NCBI RefSeq assembly: GCF_018100785.1 | Contig: NZ_JAGJEC010000001.1 | Span: forward strand, 930,001-994,000 | Length of the DNA: 64,000 nt | Source: Maribacter sp. MMG018 | GTDB lineage: Bacteria > Bacteroidota > Bacteroidia > Flavobacteriales > Flavobacteriaceae | Reading direction: 5' to 3' | Shown: piece by piece, positions 1-8,365 of the stretch | Layout of the letters: every line of letters begins with the position of its first letter | How positions within the stretch are numbered: position 1 is the first letter of the stretch | Made by a program: the position numbers and the translations under genes | The notes under the pieces: model-generated | Told to the model about the DNA's origin: nothing | The model's database searches: none | What the model saw: the letters and a program-made list of their open reading frames with translations, nothing else

Positions 1-254
1 GGTATCACCGTTACAGGCTGTTTTAATTGATTTTGATAGCTGATTTCACCATTTATCTGTGGTAAACCGGCCGCAATGGTCTCCCATTTTTGCTTTTGGG
101 CATCTATAAGGTCCCTGTCGGCATTAATGGCGCTATAGTTGTTCTCAAGGGCATAGGCTATAGCTTCGTCCAAAGTAAAGCTGTTAGTCTGTTCTTGACC
201 ATAGTTGAAATGTACAACTATAATAAAGAGAAAAATAAATAGAGGATGTCGCAT
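1..254 (-). CDS. TolC-family outer membrane efflux protein (N-terminal part)
   Basis: The reverse strand reads an 84-residue N-terminus starting with ATG at 254 and running off the left edge. Residues 1-20 form a signal peptide ending NYG-Q. The following FTLDEAIAYALENN segment and its heptad-like continuation are typical of the first helix of TolC/OEP-family channels, which form the outer membrane exit duct of tripartite efflux pumps. The start codon follows directly on the stop codon of the TetR gene upstream (TAA-ATG with no gap), so both are one transcription unit, as in AcrR-type operons where adaptor and RND pump follow. Those genes would lie outside the window. The family call is fairly firm; the exported substrate is unknown. 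Confidence 0.75.
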   Translation of the reverse strand, partial: MRHPLFIFLFIIVVHFNYGQEQTNSFTLDEAIAYALENNYSAINADRDLIDAQKQKWETIAAGLPQINGEISYQNQLKQPVTVI

Positions 255-860
255 TTATTGTTGGTTTGAATTGATGATTGTGTTTAGGGTGTCTTTTCCT
301 TTTTTTGTCACGATTCCACGTAAATGGTATTCTAAAAAGTCATCCATTAATTTTGAAATAGGAAATTTGTCTACAGGAAAAATGTTCTGATCCTTAATAC
401 TGTTAATTCCCGAATAGTACATTCTTGCTATAAATTCAGGGTCTAGATTAGGACGGTAAATCTCTTGTTTTATTCCTCGCTCCACATTGGAAAGAAGGCA
501 TTTCTGCATTTTGCTCAACTGCAATGACTTCATGTTCTCATGAATTTTTGGGTAATATTTCATGAGCTGAAATTGAGGAGAGGTTTTTTCGTCCTTCAGG
601 TGGGACATTACATATTTTTTTATCTCATAAAGCTCTTCGATAGGGTTTTTGCCCTTTGCAATTATAGAATCAATGCCCTCGTTTATAGCGCATATCTTGT
701 TCATTACACAGTCTTCGATCAATGCGGTCTTATTGTTATACTCCGCATATATTGTTTTTTTAGATATACCGATGGCACTGGCTATATCGTCCATTGTAAC
801 GCTCTTAAAACCATAGTTTAAGAACATATCCGTAGCCTTTTCCTTTATTTTTGTTTTCAT
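255..860 (-). CDS. TetR/AcrR-family transcriptional regulator
   Basis: This is a 201-residue DNA-binding repressor-like protein. The helix-turn-helix lies at residues 22-41 (MDDIASAIGISKKTIYAEY), the classical TetR signature, followed by a helical ligand-binding domain of usual length. A longer reading from a TTG at 872 is possible, but that codon lies inside the -7 promoter element, so the ATG at 860 is the better start. The gene immediately precedes a TolC-family gene with no intergenic gap, so it probably controls an efflux pump operon including itself. A perfect 10-base inverted repeat just upstream is its likely operator. The effector is unknown. Confidence 0.85.
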   Translation of the reverse strand: MKTKIKEKATDMFLNYGFKSVTMDDIASAIGISKKTIYAEYNNKTALIEDCVMNKICAINEGIDSIIAKGKNPIEELYEIKKYVMSHLKDEKTSPQFQLMKYYPKIHENMKSLQLSKMQKCLLSNVERGIKQEIYRPNLDPEFIARMYYSGINSIKDQNIFPVDKFPISKLMDDFLEYHLRGIVTKKGKDTLNTIINSNQQ

Positions 861-869
861 AATCCAGCG

Positions 870-909
870 CAAAGATAGGCTAGGAAACTTTTAAAACTAT
901 AAAAGTTTC
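870..909 (-). promoter_or_regulatory. Promoter and palindromic operator of the tetR-tolC operon
   Basis: On the reverse strand, TATCTTTG (870-877) matches the Bacteroidota -7 consensus TAnnTTTG and lies only 9 bases before the ATG at 860, so the transcript would have a very short leader. Just upstream, GAAACTTTTA (884-893) and TAAAAGTTTC (900-909) are perfect inverted halves separated by 6 bases. This occupies the space between -7 and -33, a typical place for a TetR repressor. Autoregulation is inferred from position. Confidence 0.65.
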
Positions 910-1082
910 TAAAGTTTTACATTTTGTTAACATAAGTGCTACTGGCCTATGGTTTTTTCTTGTGCTTCTTTTCGCCTTTCACATTTTCCGATGAATGCTC
1001 ACGTTTATTGGGGGTACTTTTGTTTAAGCTCCAAAAGAAGGCTTTGTTCTTAATGTGGTATTTTCTTTTGGTATTGTTTGTC

Positions 1083-1508
1083 TTACTTTCCATGAGGTTT
1101 ATTTTTGTTTCTTTCGAGGTAATTTTTGTACGCTTGTTCTCCTTCTTCTTTCCAGAATTCATCATAGTGTTTCCAGTCAGAAAAATCACATTTCCAATCT
1201 TTACAATTGGGGCCGAAAAAACGTTTCTTTTTTGATTTTCCTTTTTTGTCGTGGCTTTTGTCACCACCTCCACCAAATCCGAATAAGATTTTGGCGAGTA
1301 TCAAAATGCCCAATGCTTTCCAATAGTCTACTTCGGGCAAACCAAATAAGTAGGGCATTAGCCAGTTCCATAACAGCATTACAATGTATCCTACCAAAAA
1401 GGCGATCGCTATGCCCAATATGATAAACATGATTACTTTGAATATTTTTTTGATCAATTTCTTGGTCTTTTTTTCCATATGTTTTTCCATGATGTCTTGT
1501 GTTTCCAT
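1083..1508 (-). CDS. Small membrane protein in operon with an ECF sigma factor
   Basis: The 141-residue product has a basic N-terminus, one long or two short hydrophobic segments at about residues 20-48, a second hydrophobic patch near 64-77, a glycine cluster (GFGGGGD), and a Lys-rich, then Trp/Tyr/Asp-rich polar tail with two cysteines (NCKDWKC). I do not recognise a named family. It begins 4 bases after the stop of the sigma factor gene and must be co-transcribed. The position is where an anti-sigma factor would be expected, but no anti-sigma domain is evident, so a regulatory or effector membrane role is only an inference. Confidence 0.6.
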   Translation of the reverse strand: METQDIMEKHMEKKTKKLIKKIFKVIMFIILGIAIAFLVGYIVMLLWNWLMPYLFGLPEVDYWKALGILILAKILFGFGGGGDKSHDKKGKSKKKRFFGPNCKDWKCDFSDWKHYDEFWKEEGEQAYKNYLERNKNKPHGK

Positions 1509-1512
1509 AGTT

Positions 1513-2046
1513 TTATTTTTTTAGTGACTCTAGTTTTTTTGTTAAAATGGACATTGCCCTATGTCTTCTAGACATTAGTGTGCCGGGCGGTATGCCGGTT
1601 TGTTCCGATATTTCCTTGTAAGTGTAATTTTCAAAATCGACCGCAATAATTATATCCCTGTAAACAGGTTTTAATTCTGTTATGGCCACTTTTAGTTTAT
1701 GTATTAGTTGTGCCGGATATTCCTCAGAGAGGTCTTCGTAAAATTTGCTGGCAAAATCGGTCCATAACAATTCTACCGTTTCGTCATTATGAATCCTTTC
1801 TTTTTTGGTTCGCATAACATCTATGATCCTATTCTTGATTGCATTGTACACGAAACCACCAATATTATGTATTGGAAGAGCATTTATAGGTCTAGAGAAC
1901 AATCGAAGGGCAACATCTTGTATAATATCTTCCGCATCGCTTTCTGCCGTATGGTCGATTCTTGACCGCACAAAGTTTTTGAGCGAGTGATATTCCTCTT
2001 CAAAGAAGTCGGTAAGGTTATTGTCTTGTTGTTTTTTAGAAACCAT
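1513..2046 (-). CDS. ECF-type RNA polymerase sigma factor
   Basis: A 177-residue sigma-70-family protein. Region 2 is visible at about residues 17-85 (DAEDIIQDVALRLF, then YNAIKNRIIDVMR) and region 4 at about 120-175, with the helix-turn-helix YKEISEQTGIPPGTLMSRRHRAM contacting the -35-like element. It would direct RNA polymerase to a small regulon. The GIPPGTLMSR variant of the usual GTVKSR motif is common in Bacteroidota ECFs. The membrane protein gene follows by 4 bases. A short perfect inverted repeat upstream may be regulatory. The signal sensed cannot be read from sequence. Confidence 0.85.
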   Translation of the reverse strand: MVSKKQQDNNLTDFFEEEYHSLKNFVRSRIDHTAESDAEDIIQDVALRLFSRPINALPIHNIGGFVYNAIKNRIIDVMRTKKERIHNDETVELLWTDFASKFYEDLSEEYPAQLIHKLKVAITELKPVYRDIIIAVDFENYTYKEISEQTGIPPGTLMSRRHRAMSILTKKLESLKK

Positions 2047-2082
2047 TAAAGGCTTTTTCTAGGGTCTTCAATATTAAAGACG

Positions 2083-2099
2083 ATGGTTTTGGAAACCAT
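2083..2099. repeat. Short perfect inverted repeat upstream of the ECF sigma gene
   Basis: ATGGTTT (2083-2089) and AAACCAT (2093-2099) are perfect inverted halves around 3 bases, 37 bases upstream of the sigma factor start. AAACCAT occurs again across that start codon (2042-2046 region). It could be an operator or an RNA hairpin in the leader; nothing distinguishes these. Confidence 0.35.
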
Positions 2100-2166
2100 T
2101 GCATTTTTTTTCGAATATTTTCATATAACATCTGACGGATATATCGGCTTTTTGTAACAATGGATG

Positions 2167-2174
2167 TATTTTTG
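2167..2174 (+). promoter_or_regulatory. -7 promoter element for the polyprenyl synthase gene
   Basis: TATTTTTG matches TAnnTTTG and lies 14 bases before the ATG at 2189. No well-spaced TTTG -33 element is visible. Confidence 0.45.
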
Positions 2175-2188
2175 AAAAAAAACATGCT

Positions 2189-3163
2189 ATGCATTCCATT
2201 GAATTTTATCGTTCAGAATTCATCTCTTATTTAGATTCTAAATTAACGGACAAAGAGCCGGTGAATCTTTATGAGCCTATAAACTACATTCTCAAATTGG
2301 GGGGTAAAAGGCTTAGGCCCACTTTGGTTTTGCTCACGGCCGAAGTTTTTGATGCCAGTTATGAAAAAGCGTTGGACGCCGCATTGGCCGTAGAGGTATT
2401 TCACAACTTTTCGCTAGTTCATGATGATATTATGGATGCGGCGCCCGTGAGACGTGGAAAGGCAACTGTACATGAAAAATGGGATGTAAATACGGGTATT
2501 CTTTCTGGTGACGCTATGCTGATTTGGGCATATCAATTGTTCGAGAACTATAAAACCCATATTTTTAGGAGTCTTGCGGAACTTTTTAGCACAACCGCCC
2601 TGCAAGTATGCGAAGGGCAACAGTACGATGTTGATTTTGAGACACGTGACGATGTAGCGCTTTCCGATTATTTAAAAATGATAGAATATAAGACAGCTGT
2701 CTTAGTGGCGGCGGCAATGAAAATGGGTGCCATTGTAGCCGAGGTTCCAGAAACATCGCAACAAGACATGTATAATTTCGGACTCAATCTAGGTATAGCA
2801 TTTCAAATTCAAGATGATTATCTGGATGCTTTTGGTGATCCCAAAACATTTGGCAAACAGGTTGGTGGCGATATTATAGAGAATAAAAAAACGTATCTTT
2901 TTATAAAAGCGATGGAATCGGGTTCAAAAACGGTTAAAAAAGAACTTATGGACCTATATTCCATTCAACCTCCGGAGCCAGCTGAGAAAATTGAGGCCGT
3001 AAAAGCAATTTTTGAGGAGAGCGGGGCATCCGTTGCGGCGCAGGAGGCCATTAGGGCATATACCGAAAAGGCCTTCGTTATTTTAGACAGCCTAAACTTA
3101 TCACAGGAGAAAAAAAGTATTCTTAAGAATTTTGGCGAAAACTTAATGAGGCGTACGGTTTAG
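2189..3163 (+). CDS. Polyprenyl diphosphate synthase (FPP/GGPP synthase family)
   Basis: A 324-residue trans-prenyltransferase that condenses isopentenyl diphosphate with allylic diphosphates. Substrate-binding GGKRLRP is at residues 38-44, the first aspartate-rich motif DDIMD at 79-83 with HNFSLVH just before it, and the second motif DDYLD at 209-213, all intact. Length is normal. Chain length cannot be fixed from sequence alone; a C20 product would fit the neighbouring lycopene cyclase, a C15 or longer quinone side chain is equally possible. It converges on crtY, the two coding regions overlapping by 4 bases at their 3' ends. Cytoplasmic. Confidence 0.88.
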   Translation: MHSIEFYRSEFISYLDSKLTDKEPVNLYEPINYILKLGGKRLRPTLVLLTAEVFDASYEKALDAALAVEVFHNFSLVHDDIMDAAPVRRGKATVHEKWDVNTGILSGDAMLIWAYQLFENYKTHIFRSLAELFSTTALQVCEGQQYDVDFETRDDVALSDYLKMIEYKTAVLVAAAMKMGAIVAEVPETSQQDMYNFGLNLGIAFQIQDDYLDAFGDPKTFGKQVGGDIIENKKTYLFIKAMESGSKTVKKELMDLYSIQPPEPAEKIEAVKAIFEESGASVAAQEAIRAYTEKAFVILDSLNLSQEKKSILKNFGENLMRRTV

Positions 3164-4308
3164 AACATACGGTTCAAAAAAGCCTTAATGAAAGGTTTTT
3201 TAGGGCAACCCATTATGTAATATATGTCTTCCCATAGGGTGGTATTTTCATCTAAGAATTTAAAGATCAACTGGGGAGGCCTTTTTTTGAACAAGCTTTG
3301 AAAAATAGTATATCCGAGAGCATTATTGGTGTGTAGAACATCCAAGAACAACAGGTCATAATACCAGAATCGGTTTTTAGAGCCAAAATCGGACAAGGGT
3401 TTTCCGCTTTTTAAATGTGCGATTAATTGTGGTACTTTTTTGGATGTACTTAAAAAAGAGTAACCGGTACTGGGTTTTGCCCAACCACCGGCAGTGCCAA
3501 TATTCAATACTCTAGTTGTATTATGCGAGTCAAAATTATAACAGGTCATGGGAATATTGCCTTCTTCGGTTTCCAAGATTTCATAATCGTAACAGTGTAG
3601 GTGTTCTGACAAGTAGTTTTTAAGGGCGTTTTCATACTCGCTTTTAGGTAATGTTTCTTCAGAAAATAAGGTGTATTCCACTAAAGCGGTATTGTTCTTA
3701 AAAGGTAGTACGTACATGAATCTTGTATTTCCCTTTTGTGGAACGGAAAAATCCATATAGGTAGCTTGGTCTATGTCGAATATAGGGTCTTTGGTCTTTA
3801 TCGTCCAACCTATAAAATGTTGCTGTAATACCGGATATTTTTTTTGGTCCCGCATAAGCCCATAATCGAACATGCCTGTAAAAACCTGTTTTCCGGCGTA
3901 GTTGTTGTCCAGGGTTGTTACTTTGGCCTCTGTATTGTTTTCTTCTATATGGGTAACCGTTTCTTGTCTAAACGTTATGTTCTCGTATTCTTGTAGGCGA
4001 TTAATATGATAAGAATAAAAATCTATGCCGCGAACCATTTTATATGTATAGGGTGAAATGGAGAAACGCTCAGAAAAATCAGGGCCGGAAAACAGGATGT
4101 GGTTCCATTTTTTAGAAACTATTTCATCAAACTGGCCACTTCCTTTCTCCCAAAAACACCATGTTCTGTCGTTGACGGTTTTCGGGTCTTTATCCAATAT
4201 AAGAATAGATTTATTGTTGAAATAGGCATCTTTGCCCATAGTATCTGCCAACATGAGCCCCGCAGCACCTGCTCCTACAATTATATAATCGAAAACCGAA
4301 TCGGACAT
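3160..4308 (-). CDS. crtY: Lycopene beta-cyclase
   Basis: A 382-residue flavoprotein with the FAD-binding GAGAAG at residues 12-17 after a beta strand, and the lycopene-cyclase hallmark DRTWCFWE at about 47-54. The central TAGGWAKPSTGYSF stretch is also typical of CrtY. The enzyme closes both ends of lycopene to give beta-carotene, the precursor of zeaxanthin-type pigments in marine flavobacteria. It is membrane-associated, though no clear transmembrane helix is seen. It converges on a polyprenyl synthase and stands alone as a transcription unit; other crt genes are not in the window. Confidence 0.88.
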   Translation of the reverse strand: MSDSVFDYIIVGAGAAGLMLADTMGKDAYFNNKSILILDKDPKTVNDRTWCFWEKGSGQFDEIVSKKWNHILFSGPDFSERFSISPYTYKMVRGIDFYSYHINRLQEYENITFRQETVTHIEENNTEAKVTTLDNNYAGKQVFTGMFDYGLMRDQKKYPVLQQHFIGWTIKTKDPIFDIDQATYMDFSVPQKGNTRFMYVLPFKNNTALVEYTLFSEETLPKSEYENALKNYLSEHLHCYDYEILETEEGNIPMTCYNFDSHNTTRVLNIGTAGGWAKPSTGYSFLSTSKKVPQLIAHLKSGKPLSDFGSKNRFWYYDLLFLDVLHTNNALGYTIFQSLFKKRPPQLIFKFLDENTTLWEDIYYIMGCPKKPFIKAFLNRMF

Positions 4309-4355
4309 GTATCAAAAATAGCAATTAATACTACCTAGCTTAGGGTATATGATTA

Positions 4356-6617
4356 TTAATTAATACGATAACGTACACCAAGAAAACCACGGATACCTTG
4401 ATTGGGTCCATAAACGTACGAGGGATCAAAAGTTAGGGCATAGGGGTTGTTGGGGGTTGCCAAGGGGCTGCCGTTACTATCAAAAGTCACCTCTTTATCA
4501 AAAGGGTCGTTCGCCCTTGCGATTATAAAGGGGTTGCCTCGGTTCGGTGTCCAGTTCAGCAGGTTTTTGATGCCGCCATAAAACTCGAGTTTATCTAGGC
4601 CCTTATAGGTGAATTGTATGTTTTGAATACTCCATGCCGGAGAATAATCACTTCTAGGGTCTAGGTCTCCCAATGTGGGCAGTCGCATGGGGCCATACAG
4701 GTTTCCGGTATAATCTACACTTAGGTCCAGGTTGTTAAAAGTATATCCTAAATTCCAGGTTCCGGTATAGGTTTCTGTTAATATTTGCCGAGTTGTAACG
4801 CCATTTTCTGTTTGACTGACATCTTGAAAGGTAGCCCCTACTAAGAATTTAAAACCACTTGGGAAAGAAACATCAACATTGGCGCTAATTCCTTTAGATA
4901 CCGATTTGCCATTTAAGTTGTCGTAGATAATTTTGTTGGGGTCGGTATCGTAATCGGGTAAAATAGCGTTGCTGAAATGGGTGTAGAACAGCGATGCATC
5001 AATACTGGCAAATGTACCGTTGCTACCATATATTTTCTTAAGGTAATTAAGGTTTACGTTAAAGGAACGTTCCGGATCTAGGTCTTCGGTTACCACCACG
5101 TCCCGTGCTCCCGTTAGGGCGGCATGCTCTTCCGTAAAAAGGTTTACGACCCTAAATCCCGTTCCGGCATTTAACCTTATAATGTCGTTGTCGGTCATTT
5201 TCCATCTATAGGCGGTTCTAGGGGTAAGAATGCTGCCATGTCTTTTGTCATAATCGTATCGTAAGCCTACCAATAGCGAGTGTTCTTTTGCCAAACTTAT
5301 CTCGTCTTGAACAAATATACTTGGTATCACTACTTCATCTGCGGAAACCGTTGCGGTCGTATTATCATCATAATAATTATATCTTATAGCTGTTCCTAAT
5401 AGAAGGTCGTGGGCATTTATTTTTTTGTCCCATGTAAGCTGTCCGAAGCCTATACGCTGATCGGCCAAATATGCTACATCACCATAAACCGAGTTTTGGT
5501 TATGGTCATTGTAAGAAAAGGAGAATAATAACTTTTCTTTAACCGGTAATTGGTATTTGCCCAATATTTCCCATCGACGGGTATAAATACTCTCGCCATA
5601 GATTTCATCTCCACCCCTGTATGCGGGTGTCCATTGTAGTTCCCCTCCCCAACGGTCTTCATAGAAGAAACGACCGGCCAAGGAAAAGATGCGGTTTTCT
5701 TTTCTTTGGAAATTCCATTTTTGAAAAACCGATATTCTATCCTGTAGGGTTAGATCTGTAAAGTTGTCACCATTATTATCTATTACTTGGTCAAAGTTGA
5801 AATAGTTTACACCCAAAAGTAAATCGGTACCTTGGCCAATGCCTATTTTGGCGCCAACGTCCAGGTTGTATTCTCCCCAGCCCGTTGCAAAAATATCGGC
5901 AGCAAAATCAGGAGCGTCGAAGCTGTTTTTTGTTATTATGTTAATAAGCCCGCCTACGGCCTCACTACCATAAAGGCTAGAGGCCGGTCCTTTTACGATT
6001 TCTATTTGTTCGATCAGTGAATTGGGTATGCCAGATAGGCCATATACCGTGCCCAAACCACTTACAATGGGCATGCCATCTATTAATACCAAGGTGTAGG
6101 GGCCTTCCAATCCATTTATATGTATATCTCCGGTATTGCAGACATTACAATTTATCTGTGGACGTACGCCGTTTACATTTTGTAGTGCCTCAAAAACACT
6201 TGCAGTCGGATTTTTTTTAAGAAAAGTAGGACTGTAAACTTCTACGGGAACAGGACTTTCTGAACGTTTTACCGCTTTAAGCGTTCCGGTAACCACCATC
6301 TCGTCTAAATTTTCGGTGGTAGCGGTGAGGTTTATGGTTAAGGATTTGGATTGTCCGGGAGCCAAAACAATTTTTATGACGGAAGGTTTGTATCCAATAA
6401 CAGAAGTTATGATAGTATATGGGCCGGGGGCGATACCGGAAAGTTTATAAACACCGTTTTCATTTGAGGAAGTTCCTATTTCGGTGTTTTTAAGATAGAT
6501 GTTGGCAAAAGGTACAGGTTCGTTGCCGGACATCACGGTACCTGATATGGTGATATCCTGAGCAAAAATGAAGGAATTAAAAACAATTGTGCACAATAAG
6601 CATAGATTATGTTTCAT
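4356..6617 (-). CDS. TonB-dependent outer membrane receptor, probably for a metal or metal chelate
   Basis: A 753-residue outer membrane transporter. A signal peptide ends at IFAQ (about residue 20), then a carboxypeptidase-like regulatory domain (20-105), a plug domain with the plug core LIDGMPIVSGLGTVYGLSG and EIVKGPASSLYGSEAVGGLIN, and a beta barrel ending in an aromatic-rich strand. The plug contains a CNVC pair preceding TGDIHINGLEG. It is divergent from a DtxR-family metalloregulator, and the only palindrome between them sits on its promoter, which makes a metal or metallophore the likely substrate. Whether this is iron, manganese, zinc or another ligand is not decided by the sequence. 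Confidence 0.85.
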   Translation of the reverse strand: MKHNLCLLCTIVFNSFIFAQDITISGTVMSGNEPVPFANIYLKNTEIGTSSNENGVYKLSGIAPGPYTIITSVIGYKPSVIKIVLAPGQSKSLTINLTATTENLDEMVVTGTLKAVKRSESPVPVEVYSPTFLKKNPTASVFEALQNVNGVRPQINCNVCNTGDIHINGLEGPYTLVLIDGMPIVSGLGTVYGLSGIPNSLIEQIEIVKGPASSLYGSEAVGGLINIITKNSFDAPDFAADIFATGWGEYNLDVGAKIGIGQGTDLLLGVNYFNFDQVIDNNGDNFTDLTLQDRISVFQKWNFQRKENRIFSLAGRFFYEDRWGGELQWTPAYRGGDEIYGESIYTRRWEILGKYQLPVKEKLLFSFSYNDHNQNSVYGDVAYLADQRIGFGQLTWDKKINAHDLLLGTAIRYNYYDDNTTATVSADEVVIPSIFVQDEISLAKEHSLLVGLRYDYDKRHGSILTPRTAYRWKMTDNDIIRLNAGTGFRVVNLFTEEHAALTGARDVVVTEDLDPERSFNVNLNYLKKIYGSNGTFASIDASLFYTHFSNAILPDYDTDPNKIIYDNLNGKSVSKGISANVDVSFPSGFKFLVGATFQDVSQTENGVTTRQILTETYTGTWNLGYTFNNLDLSVDYTGNLYGPMRLPTLGDLDPRSDYSPAWSIQNIQFTYKGLDKLEFYGGIKNLLNWTPNRGNPFIIARANDPFDKEVTFDSNGSPLATPNNPYALTFDPSYVYGPNQGIRGFLGVRYRIN

Positions 6618-6657
6618 TTGATTGGGAAATATATATTTAGTTCAGGTTAAAATTAAT

Positions 6658-6673
6658 TTTAGACAAATCTAAA
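6658..6673. promoter_or_regulatory. DtxR/MntR-type operator between the receptor and its regulator
   Basis: TTTAGA (6658-6663), a 4-base centre, and TCTAAA (6668-6673) form a perfect palindrome similar in shape to DtxR/MntR-family boxes. On the reverse strand it embeds TAGATTTG (6664-6671), a match to the -7 consensus for the receptor gene starting at 6617. On the forward strand it abuts the -33 element of dtxR. Binding by the adjacent regulator would repress both directions. Confidence 0.65.
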
Positions 6674-6675
6674 TA

Positions 6676-6705
6676 TTTGTTTTTATATATAAAAATGTAT
6701 TTTTG
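6676..6705 (+). promoter_or_regulatory. Promoter of the dtxR-zip operon
   Basis: TTTG (6676-6679) and TATTTTTG (6698-6705) are separated by 18 bases, a canonical Bacteroidota promoter. The ATG of the regulator gene is at 6726. Confidence 0.65.
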
Positions 6706-6725
6706 TACAGCATTAAAAATTAGGC

Positions 6726-7388
6726 ATGACACTTTCGGAAGAAGACTACATAAAAGCTATTTATCATTTAGGTAAGGGTTTGGACCAAGCTGTCTCTACA
6801 AACTCAATAGCGGAACAGATGGATACCAAACCCTCGTCTGTGACGGATATGGTAAAAAAACTGTCGGAAAAGGATTTGGTTTTCTACAAAAAATATAAGG
6901 GCGTTCTACTTACCGAGACAGGAAGGTTGTCTGCTTTGTCCATTATTAGAAAGCATAGGTTGTGGGAAGTTTTTTTGGTAGATAAATTAGATTTTGCCTG
7001 GGACGAAGTGCATGAGGTAGCCGAGCAATTAGAACATATTAAAAGTGAGAAGCTTATAGATAAACTAGATGCTTATTTAGGGAATCCCAAAGTGGATCCG
7101 CATGGCGACCCTATTCCCTCTAAGGATGGGGAGTTTAAAAAATCGGTCAAGAGGTTGGTTACTGAACTTCCTATTGGATCGCAAGGTATATGTGTGGGGG
7201 TGAACGACTCTTCGGTCGCCTTTTTAAAGTTTTTGGACAAGAATAATATTTCATTGGGAGATACCCTTGAAATTTTGGATAAGGAAGATTTTGATGGATC
7301 TCTAAGTATTAGGGTCAAGGGAAAAGAAATGAGGATTTCTGAACAAATAGGATCCAATCTTTTTTTGGAGGTGCTTGAAAAAGATTAA
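6726..7388 (+). CDS. DtxR/MntR-family metal-dependent transcriptional regulator
   Basis: A 220-residue repressor. The N-terminal winged helix-turn-helix (about residues 1-60, with SIAEQMDTKPSSVTDMVKKL) is followed by the dimerisation and metal-binding domain (HRLWEVFLVDKL, then HEVAEQLEHI) containing the expected His and Glu ligands, and a C-terminal FeoA/SH3-like domain from about 145. Metal-loaded protein would bind the palindrome upstream and repress itself, the ZIP gene and the divergent TonB receptor. It is followed by the ZIP transporter after 11 bases. Iron or manganese are the likely corepressors. Confidence 0.88.
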   Translation: MTLSEEDYIKAIYHLGKGLDQAVSTNSIAEQMDTKPSSVTDMVKKLSEKDLVFYKKYKGVLLTETGRLSALSIIRKHRLWEVFLVDKLDFAWDEVHEVAEQLEHIKSEKLIDKLDAYLGNPKVDPHGDPIPSKDGEFKKSVKRLVTELPIGSQGICVGVNDSSVAFLKFLDKNNISLGDTLEILDKEDFDGSLSIRVKGKEMRISEQIGSNLFLEVLEKD

Positions 7389-7399
7389 ATAAAATAGGT

Positions 7400-8221
7400 A
7401 TGCAAGAAGTTATAGATTATTTTGAATCGATCAATCCCGTTTTGGCCGCATTTTATGCGACTTTGTTTACTTGGGGGCTTACGGCGGCGGGCGCTGCATT
7501 GGTTTTTTTGTTCAAGACGATGAACAGGGCCATTCTCGATGGTATGCTCGGCTTTACCGGTGGAGTAATGGTAGCGGCCAGTTTTTGGAGTTTGCTGGCA
7601 CCGGGTATAGAAATGAGTCCTGGAGAGGGATTTGTAAAGGTGGTTCCTGCAGCGGTTGGATTTCTTTTAGGGGCCGGATTTATATTTGGTCTGGACAAGA
7701 TTCTTCCACATTTACACATTAATTTTAAAGAAAGTGAAGCCGAAGGTGTTAAAACACCTTGGCATAGAACTACTTTGCTGACCTTGGCCATAACCCTGCA
7801 CAACATTCCGGAAGGGTTGGCCGTGGGGGTTCTTTTCGGCGGGGTTGCAGCTGGTTTTGATGGAGCTTCCATTGGTGGGGCGGTTGCCTTGGCATTGGGG
7901 ATAGGCCTACAGAATTTTCCCGAGGGTTTTGCTGTGGCAATGCCTTTAAGAAGACAGGGGCTTAGTAGGTCAAAAAGTTTTATGTACGGTCAGGCTTCGG
8001 CTATTGTAGAACCTATCGCGGCCGTTTTAGGGGCGTGGGCGGTGTTGACCTTTCAGCCAATACTGCCATATGCTTTATCTTTTGCGGCAGGTGCCATGAT
8101 TTTTGTGGTGGTCGAAGAGGTAATACCAGAAACCCAACAAGATAAATATACGGATATTGCCACCATGGGCTTTATCGGTGGCTTTATTATTATGATGACG
8201 CTTGATGTTGGTTTGGGATAA
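7400..8221 (+). CDS. ZIP-family divalent metal transporter
   Basis: A 273-residue inner membrane protein with about eight hydrophobic helices. The two signature metal-site motifs are present: LHNIPEG in helix 4 and LQNFPEG in helix 5, with a further acidic VVEEVIPE segment near the C-terminus. This resembles ZupT-type transporters that import zinc, iron or manganese. It is the second gene of the dtxR operon, 11 bases downstream, so its expression should follow the metal sensor. Confidence 0.87.
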   Translation: MQEVIDYFESINPVLAAFYATLFTWGLTAAGAALVFLFKTMNRAILDGMLGFTGGVMVAASFWSLLAPGIEMSPGEGFVKVVPAAVGFLLGAGFIFGLDKILPHLHINFKESEAEGVKTPWHRTTLLTLAITLHNIPEGLAVGVLFGGVAAGFDGASIGGAVALALGIGLQNFPEGFAVAMPLRRQGLSRSKSFMYGQASAIVEPIAAVLGAWAVLTFQPILPYALSFAAGAMIFVVVEEVIPETQQDKYTDIATMGFIGGFIIMMTLDVGLG

Positions 8222-8365
8222 AATGCTGGTTATCCCATAAACTATCCTAAAAAAATAATTTTTTAAAAATAAAGGAGTTATTCTATCTACAAGGGACATT
8301 TGAGAAAGCAAATGACTGATAATTTGTTCTAAATTAGTGGGGATAAAACCATAAGTAACGTAGGT

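Noticed and set aside
947-1276. A 109-codon reverse-strand open frame overlapping the sigma-linked membrane protein gene
   Set aside because: It lies in another frame of the better gene at 1083-1508, which has operon spacing and membrane segments; this one is low-complexity Lys/Thr/Asn sequence.
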